Assembly: GCF_900497805.2 (NCBI RefSeq)
Contig: NW_020954610.1
Coordinates: 22,427,149-22,491,148 of the forward strand
DNA from: Vombatus ursinus
Taxonomy: Eukaryota > Chordata > Mammalia > Diprotodontia > Vombatidae
Direction: 5' to 3'
DNA length: 64,000 nucleotides
The notes under the pieces were generated by a model that saw only the letters and a list, made by a program, of their open reading frames with translations, was not told the origin of the DNA and did no database searches. A program made the position numbers and the translations under genes. Each line of letters opens with the position of its first letter. Position 1 is the stretch's first letter. This document shows, in pieces, positions 44,701 through 55,725 of this stretch.

Positions 44701-45413
44701 AGGTGTTTACTACTCTTCTAGCCTGTGCTCTGGTCTGTGAGCAACCACAAGCACTCTATTCTGCCTTGGAACTGTGTGGATAGTCCCCATTTCACTGTGG
44801 CTGCTAACTTTGTTTGTGCTCCTCCTTAATTTGGGACTACCACCCATGACTGTGTCCCAGATCTGAGTATGGGCAAGGCAACAGAATTCTGAATCTGTAC
44901 TATGAAAAAACCTTCTTACCAGCTGTTCCACCCCCTTACATTCTGTGGGCTGAGAGCTCAGGAAGCAGCTACAGCTGCTGATTCAGTACTCCCAAGGATT
45001 GCTCCTGGTTTGCTGGGGCCAAGGATGTGATGGTGCTGCCTAGACTGAACTGCACTCCAGTTTCACTGATGTGTGACAGACCTTTCCTACTGACCTTCCA
45101 TGTTGTCTTTGGTGTCTGTGAGCTGACAGGTCTGGAAACTGTCACTTCTAACCAGTGATTTGGTCACCGCAGGTCTGCTGCAGATATGCTGGGGTCTGGA
45201 CTGTACTGAACTGTGGTCTTCTCTCACTCTGGTACAACAGACATTTACTTCCTGAACTTTCAAGTTTTCTTGGGCTGGAAATCTGTTTCACTCCATCTTT
45301 TTGTGGATTCTGCTCCTCTAGAATTTGTTTAGAGTATTTTTGAGGTATTTGGAGGGGTTTGGAGGAGAGCTCAGATGAGTCCCTGTCTTTACTCTGCCAT
45401 CTTACCTCTGCCA
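41693..45413 (-). mobile_element. L1 deletion derivative: 5' UTR + ORF1 + spacer + ORF2 C-terminus + 3' UTR
   Basis: Minus order from 45,413: a 5' UTR (first motif near AGATGGCAGAGTAAAG), ORF1 (about 44,450-43,420; MVTRKIKTHTQKTTK near 44,445, HLENQVRK-like coiled coil), and the purine-rich spacer (43,380-42,850). Then, without endonuclease or RT, comes the ORF2 C-terminal segment (42,840-42,000) and a 3' UTR whose tail is the (AAAG)n tract at 41,699-41,756 (seen as CTTT on the + strand). The spacer-to-ORF2-C-terminus join is near 42,850. Insertion was into an L2 copy. It differs from the other half-L1s in keeping part of ORF2. Confidence 0.8.
41699..41756 (-). repeat. (AAAG)n microsatellite at the L1 tail
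   Basis: About 14 TTTC/CTTT units on the + strand at the 3' end of the minus-strand L1 derivative. It has probably grown from its poly-A tail. Confidence 0.93.
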
Positions 45414-45417
45414 CACC

Positions 45418-47080
45418 TTAGTAATTTTTCAACTCTCACTTTCTCACCACAATCTTTGTCTTTCCACTGGTCTTACAACCTTTCACTTCTCTTATTTAAC
45501 TGTTCATCTTGATTTTGACCCCCATTATTTCAGTCAATCATCCTTTTTCTACTTTGTATTTCTTATTTTCAAAGTCTTGACTTTATGTTCAATTATTTCA
45601 GCATATGCTTTAGTTCATGCTTGAATCTCTTTCTGCTTTGACCCCCACCCTGCAAAGTACCAATGCAGGATTGCTCCTACCATCTGTCTTCTTTATTCCT
45701 ATTTCTGAGAAGCAGATTCCTGCTGGAGGAAATCACAAAATAGTGATGAAAAGATGTACTAAATTTATGCCAAGTTACCATTGATATATGCAGTCTTTTT
45801 AGTCCTCTCTTACTGTTGTCCTATGATATTCTACACCCTTCTACCAGACTTTCTCTCTTACCAAGCTTTCTTCCTGTGTTACTTAAAAGAGATTTTTTAA
45901 CATAAGTATCCTAATATTCCCTCTACTGCAGTTCAAAATATGTGTTTTCTGTCTTTTCAAACCTAAATCTCTGCCTATGCCTTTGATCCCTTGTCTTTCT
46001 AACTCTTCTTTGACATAGCCCTATCATCTTTTCTCCTTTTCCTGTTTTTCCAATCTCTCCCTCTCTATTGCTTTAGTCTTTTTACTTACAAACATGTTTG
46101 AGTGTGTGTAAAAATACTTCTTATAACTCTGCTATTTCTTTAGATACACCCTCTCTTTTCTTCATTGCTAAACTTCTATGAAGGATAGTCTATAGCCATT
46201 TCTTGCACTTCCTCACCATACATTCTTCATTCCCTTTTATCTGTCTTCTATCCTCAGAAAAGTTTACTAAGTTAAACAATGACCTGCTAAATGACAGATC
46301 TAAGTACATCTCCCTAATTCTTTTCCTCCTTAGCTTTCTGCATCATTGAACGGTGTTAGTATTTGCTTCTTTCTGGTGTTCTTGCCTGTCTTTATCTCCA
46401 AGGAATTACTCTCTCCAGGTTATCCTTTTTTCCTCAGATGATTATTTCTGAATCTCTCTTTTGTTTCTGGTTCCTCTTCATCTTCCTGCCTTCTAAGTGT
46501 TCAATGCTCCCAACACTAAATTTTGGATCACCTTTCATTTTTTTTCCATGTTCTGTCATTTGAAAATATCATTTAATAGATGGGTTAAATTGTCATCACT
46601 TTACAGGTTATTCCAAAATGTATATTTCAAAACCACATCTTCCCTAAATTCTAATTCCACCTTTTTAATTCCCTGCTGGACTCCTCCAGCTGGTTGTGCT
46701 TGAAAATACCTTAAAATCAACATACCCAAAACTTTATTCATCACATCCCTGAATTCCAAAGTTCTCTATTTTTGATGACATCACCATCATTCTCTGTTAC
46801 TTAGGATTACCATTTCAGGAGCAACTTTGAGTATTCTTCCTCAGCATTCACATGTAGAGCATTGCTAAGTCAACTGATCAATTCTGTCTCTGAATTCTTT
46901 TTATTATCTTTCCTCTTATTCCATTCCTACTGACATTGTTAATTTTTATCCCAGGGAAAGTCTAATGTCTCAATAATTACTCATTTTCTCACTCTCTTTG
47001 GTCTCTTTATCATGTTGTCTCTAACCTAATTTTCCAGATATGTTCACAGTATTTCCTTCTCACAGCATTCTTTTGTTTCA
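45418..47080 (+). repeat. L2 LINE ORF2 region (right part)
   Basis: Long pyrimidine-rich L2 sense sequence. Blocks in order are 'tctttgtctttccactgg', 'ccatctgtcttctttattcctatttctgagaagc' with 'cctgctggagg', 'gacctgctaaatgacagat', 'cttagctttctgcatcattgaacggtg' (from the segment encoding LSAAFDTV), 'tccaggttatccttttttcctcagatg', 'aaaatcaacatacccaaaac' (KLNMSKT) and 'ggattaccatttcaggagc'. It is heavily diverged and not translatable, yet collinear over about 1.6 kb. Confidence 0.6.
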
Positions 47081-47564
47081 GTCAAACAAGCTTACACATT
47101 GTTTGCTGAATTTATACTTGTAAGTCTCCTACCTCCTTTGCAATTTTTTTCAAGGGTAAAAGTCAGCACCTTGATCGAGTTTTTAATTACAAATTTAAAA
47201 TTGTACTGTCAGGGAAATCAGACCAGAATGAATGGAAGAAAACTGATGACAGGATATTGTTTTTTGAATTCTTTTGATGGCATTTTTATAAGTTTTTTTT
47301 TTCTGTTTCTTTCTTTGTTGTCAAATTATAAATTGTTATATCCTGCTGAATCTCAGCATGCCTGATGTTAGCAACTTCTGCTTCTTATAATGTGCCATTT
47401 TGGAGCTATTGTGAGCCTTGTGTTAGTGATTCAAAAAGACAACCAAACATCTTAGAATAGCAACTAGACTGAGTGAAGAGTTTTAGGAAATAAATATCTG
47501 TGAGGTTTTTCTAAGAATAAGACCTTTAGTAAATATATTTCATGGAAGGAATGGAAGAAGGAAT
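47081..47564. other. no recognisable feature
   Basis: AT-rich sequence without assignable repeat or gene. Confidence 0.3.
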
Positions 47565-47567
47565 CAA

Positions 47568-47820
47568 GTATTTATCAAGTTGCTTTTATGTGCTAGGCAC
47601 AATACTAAAAGCTTTACAAATAAAATCTCATTTGAAGCCTAAAAATATCTTGGAAGGTAAATTCATTAACCACATATTACAGTTGAGGAAACTAAGGCAA
47701 ATAGAAATTAATTGATTTATCCAGGGTCAGATAGCTAATACTATGTATCTAAGACCAGATATAAAGTCAACTGTTCCTAACTTCATGTCTAGTTCTCTAT
47801 CTACTATGCCACCTAGCCTC
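47568..47820 (-). repeat. MIR-type CORE-SINE with L2-like tail
   Basis: The minus strand begins GGCTAGGTGGCATAGTAGAT, then 'tatctgaccctggataaatcaatt', 'gccttagtttcctcaactgta', and ends with the L2-like tail 'attgtgcctagcacataaaagc...gataaatacttg'. It is a full-length, old copy of about 250 bp. Confidence 0.8.
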
Positions 47821-48311
47821 ATCCATATTGGTTACCCTATGTTCATTTTGGCTTAAGTCTGGGCTTTTTTACTATTTCCTGTGGAGTTGAGGTTGCCAGT
47901 AAGTCATCTTAGATAAATGAGAATAGTGAGTAGATATGAAAATCAAAATTGCATTTTAGCTTCAGCTAAAAAGAACTGTATCCAAGTCATACCTTAGCCA
48001 CATCTTAGCTGTGTTGACCTTATTAAGTGGCTTAACCTTGCAGGGCTATAAGCAATCGTTTAAAATGATTGGTCGCAGAAATGTTGTTGATCTTCATTGA
48101 AAGAGGGAAAGTCCTCATCCTTATAAAAAAGTAATAGTATAAAAATCTTTAACTTAGTCATTACCAACAAAATCAAAGGCTCAATTCCTTTTATATATAT
48201 GACTGAATATATGAACCTATATGCATATGTACATACATACACACAATTGTGTGTGTATTCCTCACTCAGAAAAATCTGCAGTAAAATTAAATAACAAATG
48301 TTATGATGTTA
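47821..48311. other. no recognisable feature
   Basis: Nothing assigned. A short TA/CA patch lies at 48,205-48,262. Confidence 0.3.
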
Positions 48312-49877
48312 TAATGAAGTGTTTGTTGTTGGTCTTTCATGCTCAAAGACCAAATGACATCAGGATTAATGTACAGTGTGTCTGACTGTGGCTGATAATA
48401 CCAATATGAGCTCAGAAAGATCTACCACTTGTAAGGCACAAATATGGACATTTGGAGTGGAAATGTCTCTAAATTTGTAGAGATTTCTTTTGAGCTTCTG
48501 TAATTCTTCTTTGACATTGAGTACAGCATCTTCTTTGATGCAGGTATGCCATGCTTTACAATCTTGTGCCAGTGTCCCCCATGTCTCATAAGCAATGCCA
48601 AAGTTCTTTAGAGAGGCTGTGAAAGTATTCTTGTATTGTTTCTCCTGACCACCATGTGATTGTCTACCTTTTGTGAGTTCTCCATAAAATAGTCTTTGAG
48701 GCATGTGCAGTAGAATTTGAATGCTTGGCAGTTCAGCTCTCATACTTTATCTTAACAGGTGATCTTCAGAATCTTCCTAAAATATTCAAATGGAAGTGGC
48801 TCAAGATTTTTGGCATGGAGCTGGATGAATGTTCAGTTTCACAGATATGTAACAATGAAGTCATTACAATGACACAGTAGTCCTTCAATTTGAGAGGAAA
48901 TCGAATGCCTCTCCCACATATTATTTCTGATCCTCCAAAAGGCTTAACTAACTCTGGCAATGTGTGTGTCAATATTATCATCTTTGTGGACATGCTTGGA
49001 AAGCATAATACCAAGGTAAGTTAACATACACAACATTCAAAATTTCTCCATTTGCTATGACTGATGGTTGCATACATGGATGGTGCAATGCTTGCTGGTG
49101 GAGAGCCTTTGTTTTCTTAGTGATAATTATTACGCCAAAATTTACACAAGTGGCAGAGAATTGATCCATACTAGTAGTATCTTAGCCTTGAGACTACATT
49201 GAGTGCACAATCATCTGTCAACAAAAAGTCACAAGCCAACTCTACCTCCCCTTTGTATTCACTGGTAACCGTTTCAAATTAAATAGGTTGCCATCAGTAT
49301 GGTAGTTGAGTTTGATGTTTTTGTTGAAGGTGTCTATCAATATTACCAAAAACATTATGCAAAAAAGCAAAGGAGAATGCACACATCCCTGTTTGGTGAC
49401 TGGAAAAGGATGAGAGCATGCCCCTTCATCCAGAACAGGTACAAGCAGATCATCTTGAAAGTTGTGTGCAATACATGGAATCAAATTTTGCCATTATTTT
49501 CGATAGGTCCTCACAACTAACAGTATCAAAAGCCTTTATAAGATTGACAAATGTTGGGTATTTCTATTGTGCTCTTGGCATTTCATCTGGAGTTGTTAGG
49601 CAGCAACAAATATGTTGTTTATTCTTCAGCCCATTCAGAAGCCACACTGGTGCTCAGACAAATGACCATCTTCCAGGTGAAGGATCAGTCTATTAAAGAT
49701 GACCCTGGCAAAAATTTTGTCAAAGAATCCATGCCATGTCTGAGGATCTGTGTTTTCTCTGGCATTAATTACCCAGAATTAAAAGCATGTCCTCTTTCAA
49801 CACATTGATGATAGGGGTCTCAAGGCCTTCAGAAAAATTTTCTTTGACCTCATCAGAGTTCATGATGGTGGGAGCAT
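48312..49877 (-). mobile_element. RTE-clade LINE copy 1 (RT and C-terminal parts)
   Basis: The minus strand encodes the RTE reverse transcriptase: FPVTKQGCVHSPLLFCIMFL...YHTDGNLFNLKRL (49,400-49,250) matches FPVTNGVKQGC...FSIMFSAML...GKLFNLRRL. Then come YGELTKGRQSHGGQEKQYKN (48,680-48,620) and the tail to the terminus 'aagaccaacaacaaac' at 48,312. Its 5' end (49,877-49,840) is endonuclease sequence (YAPTIMNSDEVKENF) joined directly to RT sequence, so the endonuclease-RT linker is lost. RTE enzymes nick DNA and prime reverse transcription at the target. This copy has many stops. Confidence 0.82.
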
Positions 49878-50109
49878 ATATGCATATATACATATAAATA
49901 CACATACATATATACATACATACATAGACACATACATGTGTGTATATTCAATATAGACATGCATATATGGCCTGTTTACCATGGCAGGCATGAATTCTAC
50001 CCTGCAATTAAAACACAAAAAATGTACAAACATTTTTGAGATGATGATTTTACTCACCATTTGCACATGGCATATACACATGCTCATGGAGAACACAAAA
50101 TCCAACAGA
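49878..50109. repeat. TA/CATA microsatellite and unassigned spacer between two RTE copies
   Basis: Imperfect ATACATAC/ATATGCAT units at 49,878-49,965, then unassigned sequence. Confidence 0.6.
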
Positions 50110-50828
50110 CATGAAAAATGAGCAGCCCTTGTTGCAAGAAAACTTGGAAGTTACCACATCCAAATAGCAGTAGCAAGCCCTGAGTAAAACAAGGTTGGGA
50201 AATGAAGTCTAACTTACTGAAGCTGAAGCTAGATACATATGTTTTTGGAGTGGTTATTGTGATGAGAAGTTCCATGAAGCAGTAGTTTTGCAATCAGATC
50301 TAACCTAGTTAGTAAGCTTGTATATCTCCCAAAAGAAGTGAATGACAGTCTCATTGCAGTACAATTGCCACATGCAGAAAAAGGACACACCATAATTATT
50401 GCATATGCTCCCACCATGATGAATCCTGATGAAGTCAAAGAAAAATTCTATGAAGAGCTATAAACTTTGGTCATCAATATGCCAAAAGATGACAAGCTTA
50501 TAATTCTGGGTTACTTAAATGTCAGAGGAAGCATAGACTATCAGAAATAGCAGGGAGTTTTTTGGAGGAATAGAGTTGGAAACAGCAACAGCAATGGTCA
50601 CTTACTACTGAAGACTTGTGTGTCTCATGATCTTATCGCCAACGCTATCTTTTACTTACTTAACTACAACAAAATGTCATGGATGGACACTTGCAACAAG
50701 CACTGGTATTTAATGAACTACATCATTGTAAGAAGAAGACACAGGCAGAATGTGAGAGTAATGAAGGCAATGTATGGCACAGAGTGGTAGTTGGATCACA
50801 GACACATCCACTGCAAGCTAAACATTCC

Positions 50829-51204
50829 TTTTTTTTTTTTTAAGTTGGGCAATACATAATTTAATTTATGGCCATGATTACAAATAAAACAGGAAAAATT
50901 AAAAATGAATATACAGTCAAAATGATGCTAAGAACACTGGGGACCATATAGTTACAGATCACCTACAACTATTAATTTTGATATTGGATATAATACTGAG
51001 GAAGCATCACTGTATCACTGCAAATGAGAACAAAAGACACAAAGAAGCTATTGCTAAATGAAAGAATGAAACACAAGAGTACCTTGGAGATTTAACATTT
51101 ATATAGCACTTTGAGATTTACAAAACAGTTTAAAAATATTATTTCATTTGATCCCCACAACATCTTGTGAGGTAGGTCAAGCTAAATACTCCCATTCAAT
51201 GAAA
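50829..51204 (-). repeat. poly-A-tailed insert of unknown origin plus MIR-tail fragment inside RTE
   Basis: A T14 run at 50,829-50,842 is a minus-strand poly-A. Upstream on the minus strand lies about 230 bp of AT-rich sequence (to about 51,075) that I do not recognise, and it looks like a 5'-truncated retrocopied 3' UTR. A MIR/L2-tail-like block follows at 51,090-51,200 ('atagcactttgagatttacaaaac...tcatttgatccccacaac'). RTE sequence resumes directly after it. Confidence 0.5.
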
Positions 51205-52383
51205 GTAGCAACACCAAGGCAAGATGACTGTCAGGAGACTCAATGTCAATATATTAGAGTGCTTTTCCATGTGTAAACATTGCTGACCTGAGTGAGAAAA
51301 TGGAAATAGTGGAACATAAAAATAGTGGGCAGCTTTCAAAGACATAATGTTCATTTGCTCATCTGGGCCAGAATACAAACAAACATCAGGACTGGTTTGA
51401 TGAAAATGATGGGGAAATTAAAAAACTGATAAACCAGAAACAAGAACTCCCCAGGGTTTACCAATTCATTTGTCTCCAAGAAGGAAGTTTTAATTCCATC
51501 AAAAGGGGGCAGAGTCAAGATGGCAGAGTAAAAGCAGTGACTTGCTTGAGTTCTCCCCCAAACCCCTCCAAATACCTGTAAAAATGGCTCTAAACAAATT
51601 CTAAAGCAGTAGAACCCAGAAAAAGACAGAGCAAAACAAATTTCCAGCCAAAGAAAACCTGGATGGTTGATTGTAAATGTCTATCATGCCAGAATGAGAG
51701 AGAAACACAGTTTAGCATGGGTGCATAGGCTCAGTTAATTCACCTCAGTGAATCTGGAGCAGGTATCCGAGGACTGAATCATGGGCAGCTGTGGCAGTTT
51801 CCAGATTTCTCAACCTACAAATGACAAAGAGAACTTAGAAGGCCAATAGGAAAAGTCTGTGACCAAGGTGAAAGAGAAGCTCAGTCTCAATCCCAATCCT
51901 GGCATAGCCCTGGGGAAGCAGCTACTTCAAGAGCTCTCAGCCCACAGACTGAGGGGTTATCTAGTCACTGATCAGAGTAGGATTGCAGAGATCACTTTGC
52001 TAGTGCTGATGCAGGATTCTCTTGCTTTGCCTGTGCTTGGATCTGGGTCACAGTTCTTGGTGGTGTTCCTGGGGCAAACAGAAGCACTGACATGATGGAG
52101 GTTGTAGTGGCTGTGGAGAAGGAATCCTCTTCACAGTTCCAAGGCAGAAAAGAGTACTTGTACAGAGTGCTTGTACAGAGACCAGAGCAAAGGCCAAGAA
52201 AAGGAGTAACCACCTCGCACTTGATCTTACCACCTTGGAAGAACTGAAAATTTACAGGTCCCTAGGCATATCTCTGAAAACAGCTGCACAAAATCATCCA
52301 AGCTTGGGACAGTACATTCTCCACACTGGAAGCAGACCCCTACCTTAACAAAGAGTTTAAAACCCAAGTAATTGGCTAGGATC

Positions 52384-53468
52384 ATGATCAAGCTGCACAC
52401 ACACACACAAAAGTCAGACCATAGAATCTGTCTTTGGTGACAAAGAAGATCAAAACATACAACCAGAAGAAGACAATAAAGTCAAAGCGCTCACATCCAA
52501 AATCTCCAAGAAAAATATAAATCAGTCCCAGTCCATGGAAGAGCTCAAAAAGAATTTTGAGAAACAAGAGAAGTAGAGGAAAAACTTGGAAGAGAAATAA
52601 GAGTGATTCAAGAAAATCATGAAAAACAATTCAACAGCTTGCTGAAGGAGACCCAAAAAATATTGAAGAAAATAACACCTTAAAAAAATAGACTAACCCA
52701 AATGGCAAAAGAGGTCCAAAAAGCCAATGAGGCAAAGAATGCCTTCAAAAGCAGAATTGGCCAAATGGAAAAGGAAGTCCAAAATCTCACTGAAGGACAT
52801 ACTTCCTTAAAAATTGTAAGGGAGCAATTGGAAGCTAGTGACTTTATGAGAAATCAAGAAATTGTAAAACAAAACCGAAAGAATGAAAAAATAGAAGACA
52901 ATGTGAAATATCTCATTGGAAAAACAACTGACCTGAAAAATAGATCCAGGAGAAATAATTTAAAAATTATTGGATTATCTGAAAGCCATGATCAAAAAAA
53001 GAGCCAAGACATTATCTTTCAAGATATTATCAAGGAAAACTGCCCTGATGTTCTAGAACCAGAGGACAAAATAGAAATGGAAAGAATCCACTGATCGTCT
53101 ACTGAAAGAGATCCCCAAAGGAAAACTCCTAGGAATATTGTAGCCAAATTCCAGAGTTTCTGGGTCAGGAGAAAATATTGCAAGCAGCCAGAAAGAAACA
53201 ATTCAAGTATTGTGGTGACACAATCAGGATAACATAAGATTTAGCAGCTTCTACATTAAGGGACCAGAGGGCTTAGAATATAATGTTCCAGAGATCAAAG
53301 GAGATAGAATTACAACCAAGAACCACCTACCCATCAAAACTGAGTATAATCCTTCAGGGGAAAAAATGGACATGCAATGAAATAGAGGACTTTCAAGCAC
53401 TCTTGATGAAAAGACCAGAGCTGACTAGAAAATTTGACTTTAAAATACAAGACTCAAGAGAAACATGA
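52384..53468 (+). pseudogene. L1/HAL1 ORF1, best-preserved copy
   Basis: ORF1 chaperone remnant. The longest clean stretch (52,702-53,094) shows the coiled coil FKSRIGQMEKEVQNLTEGHT and SLKIVREQLEASDFMRNQEI, then the RRM-like start NVKYLIGKTTDLKNRSRRNN and LKIIGLSESHDQKKS...ENCPDVLEPEDKIEMERIH. The C-terminus follows in another frame (KRPELTRKFDFKIQDSRET, ending 53,468). The ancestral MSKQ start is changed, and a short CA run lies just after it. Only a few stops and frame changes separate the pieces. Confidence 0.82.
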
Positions 53469-53611
53469 AGAAGTAAACAAGAAAGAAAAATCACAAGGAA
53501 CTTATTAAGATTGAATTGTTTACATTCCTGTATGGAAAGATAGTATTTATAACTCATGAAACCTTTGTTATTATTAGGGTAGTTGGAGGGAAAAAAATTT
53601 ATATGTTTGTA

Positions 53612-53655
53612 GATAGATAGATAGATAGATAGATAGAAAGATAGATAAATAAATA
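53612..53655 (+). repeat. (GATA)n microsatellite in HAL1
   Basis: GATAGATAGATA units sit where the copy at 3.7-6.5 kb has its TATC/TA tract (about 4,510-4,545). Confidence 0.9.
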
Positions 53656-55725
53656 GAGGGCCCAGGATGAGTTGAAGATGAAGGGGTGATATCTGGAGGA
53701 TAAAATTAAGGGGTGAGAGAGAATTATACTGGTGGAATAAGAAAGGGAGAAGCAGAATGGGGTAAATTATCTCACATAAAATAGATAAAAAAAAAGTTTT
53801 TTACACTGGAGGGGAAATGGGGGAAGGTGAGAGGGAATGAGTAAATCTTATTCTCTTCAGATTTGGCTTAAGGAGGGAATAACATGCACCTTCAATTGGG
53901 TATTGAGATCTATCTTACCCTTCAAGAAAATGTGGAGAGGGGGGAAGGGAACAAAAGAGCAGGGAATGATAGAGAGGAGGGCAGACTTGGGCAGTGGGTA
54001 ATCAGAAGCAAAACTTCTAAGGAGGAACATGGTCAAAAGAGAGAATAGAATAATTGGGGGGGGCAGGATAGGATGAAGGGAAATATAGTTAGTTTTTCAC
54101 AACATGACTACTATGAAAGTGTTTTGCATGACTACACATGTATAACCTGTATTGAGTTGCTTGCCTTCTCAATAAGGGTGGGTCAGGAGGGAGGAAGGTA
54201 GAAAATTTGGAACCCAAAATTTTAAAAACAAATGTTAGAAATTTTTTCACATGCAACTGGGAAATAAGAAATACAGGCAATGGGGTATAGAAATCTATCC
54301 TGCCCTACAGAAAAATTGAAGGGGAAGCAAATAAGAGAAGTGGGGGGAGATAGAAGGGAGGTCAGATTAGGGGAATGGGTATTCAGAATGTACACCATCC
54401 TGGGGTGGGGAGAGGGATGAGATGGGGAGAAAATTTGGAACTCAAAATATAGTGTAAGTAAATATTGAAAACTAAAAATAAATAAATTAATAAAATCTGA
54501 AAAAAAATAAAAAAGTGAAGGACAAGTGAAGCTTAGAGAGATGTAGGATTCTTGGCTGAGTAAAAAGGTAGATGAGATTCAATTTTATGCCTACAGCAAC
54601 AATGCAAAGCACTTCTAGGATGACCTGAAGACTATTTATGGGTCAAAAACCTCTGGTGCATCTCAATTTCTAAGAGCTGATGGAACTGCATTGATTAATG
54701 ATAAGGACAGGATCCTGGAGAGATGGGCTTAACACTTATATAGTGTTCTCAACTGATCCTCATTAATCAATGCTGAAACTATCGACTGTATGTCTCAGAT
54801 TGCAATTAGTCCCTCTTTAGCCCAGCCTCCAGTTGAAGAAGGGTTATTGTATACCATCAGCAACTCTCAAGTGGCAAAGTACCTGGTACCAATTCCATCC
54901 CAGCAGGGATCTACAAGATTGTTCATACATAAACTGACTGAGATCTTCCAGATTGTATGACAAAAGGAAATTATCTCCCAGGAGATTAGGGATGCTCCAT
55001 TGCCCATCTCTATAAAGAAAAGGAAACAAGCTATCCTGTGATAATCACAGGGTAATCTCTCTCTTAGTCATTACTAGCAAGATTCTTGTCAGAATCCTCC
55101 TTAACCAGCTGATCCTTCTCCTGGAAGATGATCATTTCTCTAAAAGACAATGTGGCTTCAGAAAGGGCCAAGGAATGGTTGATGTAGTATTTGCTGCCTG
55201 ACAACTCTGAAGGTTACATGGCAAGATAAGATACTAGACATTGAGGTTCTCTCTTGAGCTGAACTGCCATGTATTCAAACTCTTCTGCAGAGCGTGCAAC
55301 TCTCCCAAACACATTACCCAAAAGATTATTTTGCTGAGTACTTGCACAAGGCAAATGCTCACACAGTGGTTAGAAGAGGCACAAGGATGCTCTCAAGGTC
55401 TCTCTGAAGAACTTTAGGATGAATTGTGAGACATGGGAGAATCTGGCACAGAACTACTCAGCATGGCATTCCTGTATGAAACAATGAACTGTAGTCTATC
55501 AGCAAAGCAGAATTGCATTAGCACAAAGGAAACACAAGTTGTGCAAACCCAGAGATATCTCCATCCTAAATGTTCCAACAGACTATTTCTGCCCAAACTG
55601 TGACAGAGCCTTCCAAACTGTTATCAGCCACAGTTGTAGACACTATACCCTGACCACAATATTGCTATGTTATTGGTACATTATGTCATTGGTCCTCTTT
55701 GAAAACAAAGGAGTAGCAATATCAA

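Larger units (their letters stand above)
51505..54514 (+). mobile_element. HAL1-type half-L1, full length (5' UTR, ORF1, 3' UTR; no ORF2)
   Basis: It starts GGGGCAGAGTCAAGATGGCAG, the canonical L1 5' end. A 5' UTR of about 880 bp leads to ORF1 (52,384-53,468), the purine-rich spacer-derived region with a (GATA)n at 53,612-53,655, and two 3'-end modules in tandem (about 54,160-54,260 and 54,380-54,490). An AATAAA-rich A-tail ends it. No endonuclease or RT sequence is present. Because nothing is truncated at the 5' end, it was inserted as a complete ~3-kb unit. Its host is RTE copy 2, which it splits between linker and RT. Confidence 0.88.
50110..55725 (+). mobile_element. RTE-clade LINE copy 2, carrying two insertions
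   Basis: Sense order: endonuclease (50,110-50,828) with AVQLPHAEKGHTIIIAYAPT, MNPDEVKEKFYEEL, SNSNGHLLLKTCVSHDL and KHWYLMNYIIVRRR. After an interruption comes the linker (about 51,205-51,500; DWFDENDGEIKKLI). A 3-kb half-L1 follows (51,505-54,514). Then come the RT N-terminal part (54,515-55,215; MRFN..., 'ttcagaaagggccaagg' = FRKGQG) and the C-terminus (55,220-55,725) with the zinc-finger-like FCPNCDRAFQTVISHSCRH. The RT catalytic core is missing near 55,215. It ends with the RTE terminus 'attggtcctctttgaaaacaaagg'. It is broken in every domain. Confidence 0.82.

Noticed and set aside
48312-55725. One RTE element with a twin-priming inversion
   Set aside because: Both halves contain the C-terminal and 3' terminal sequence, so they cannot be the two parts of one inverted copy.
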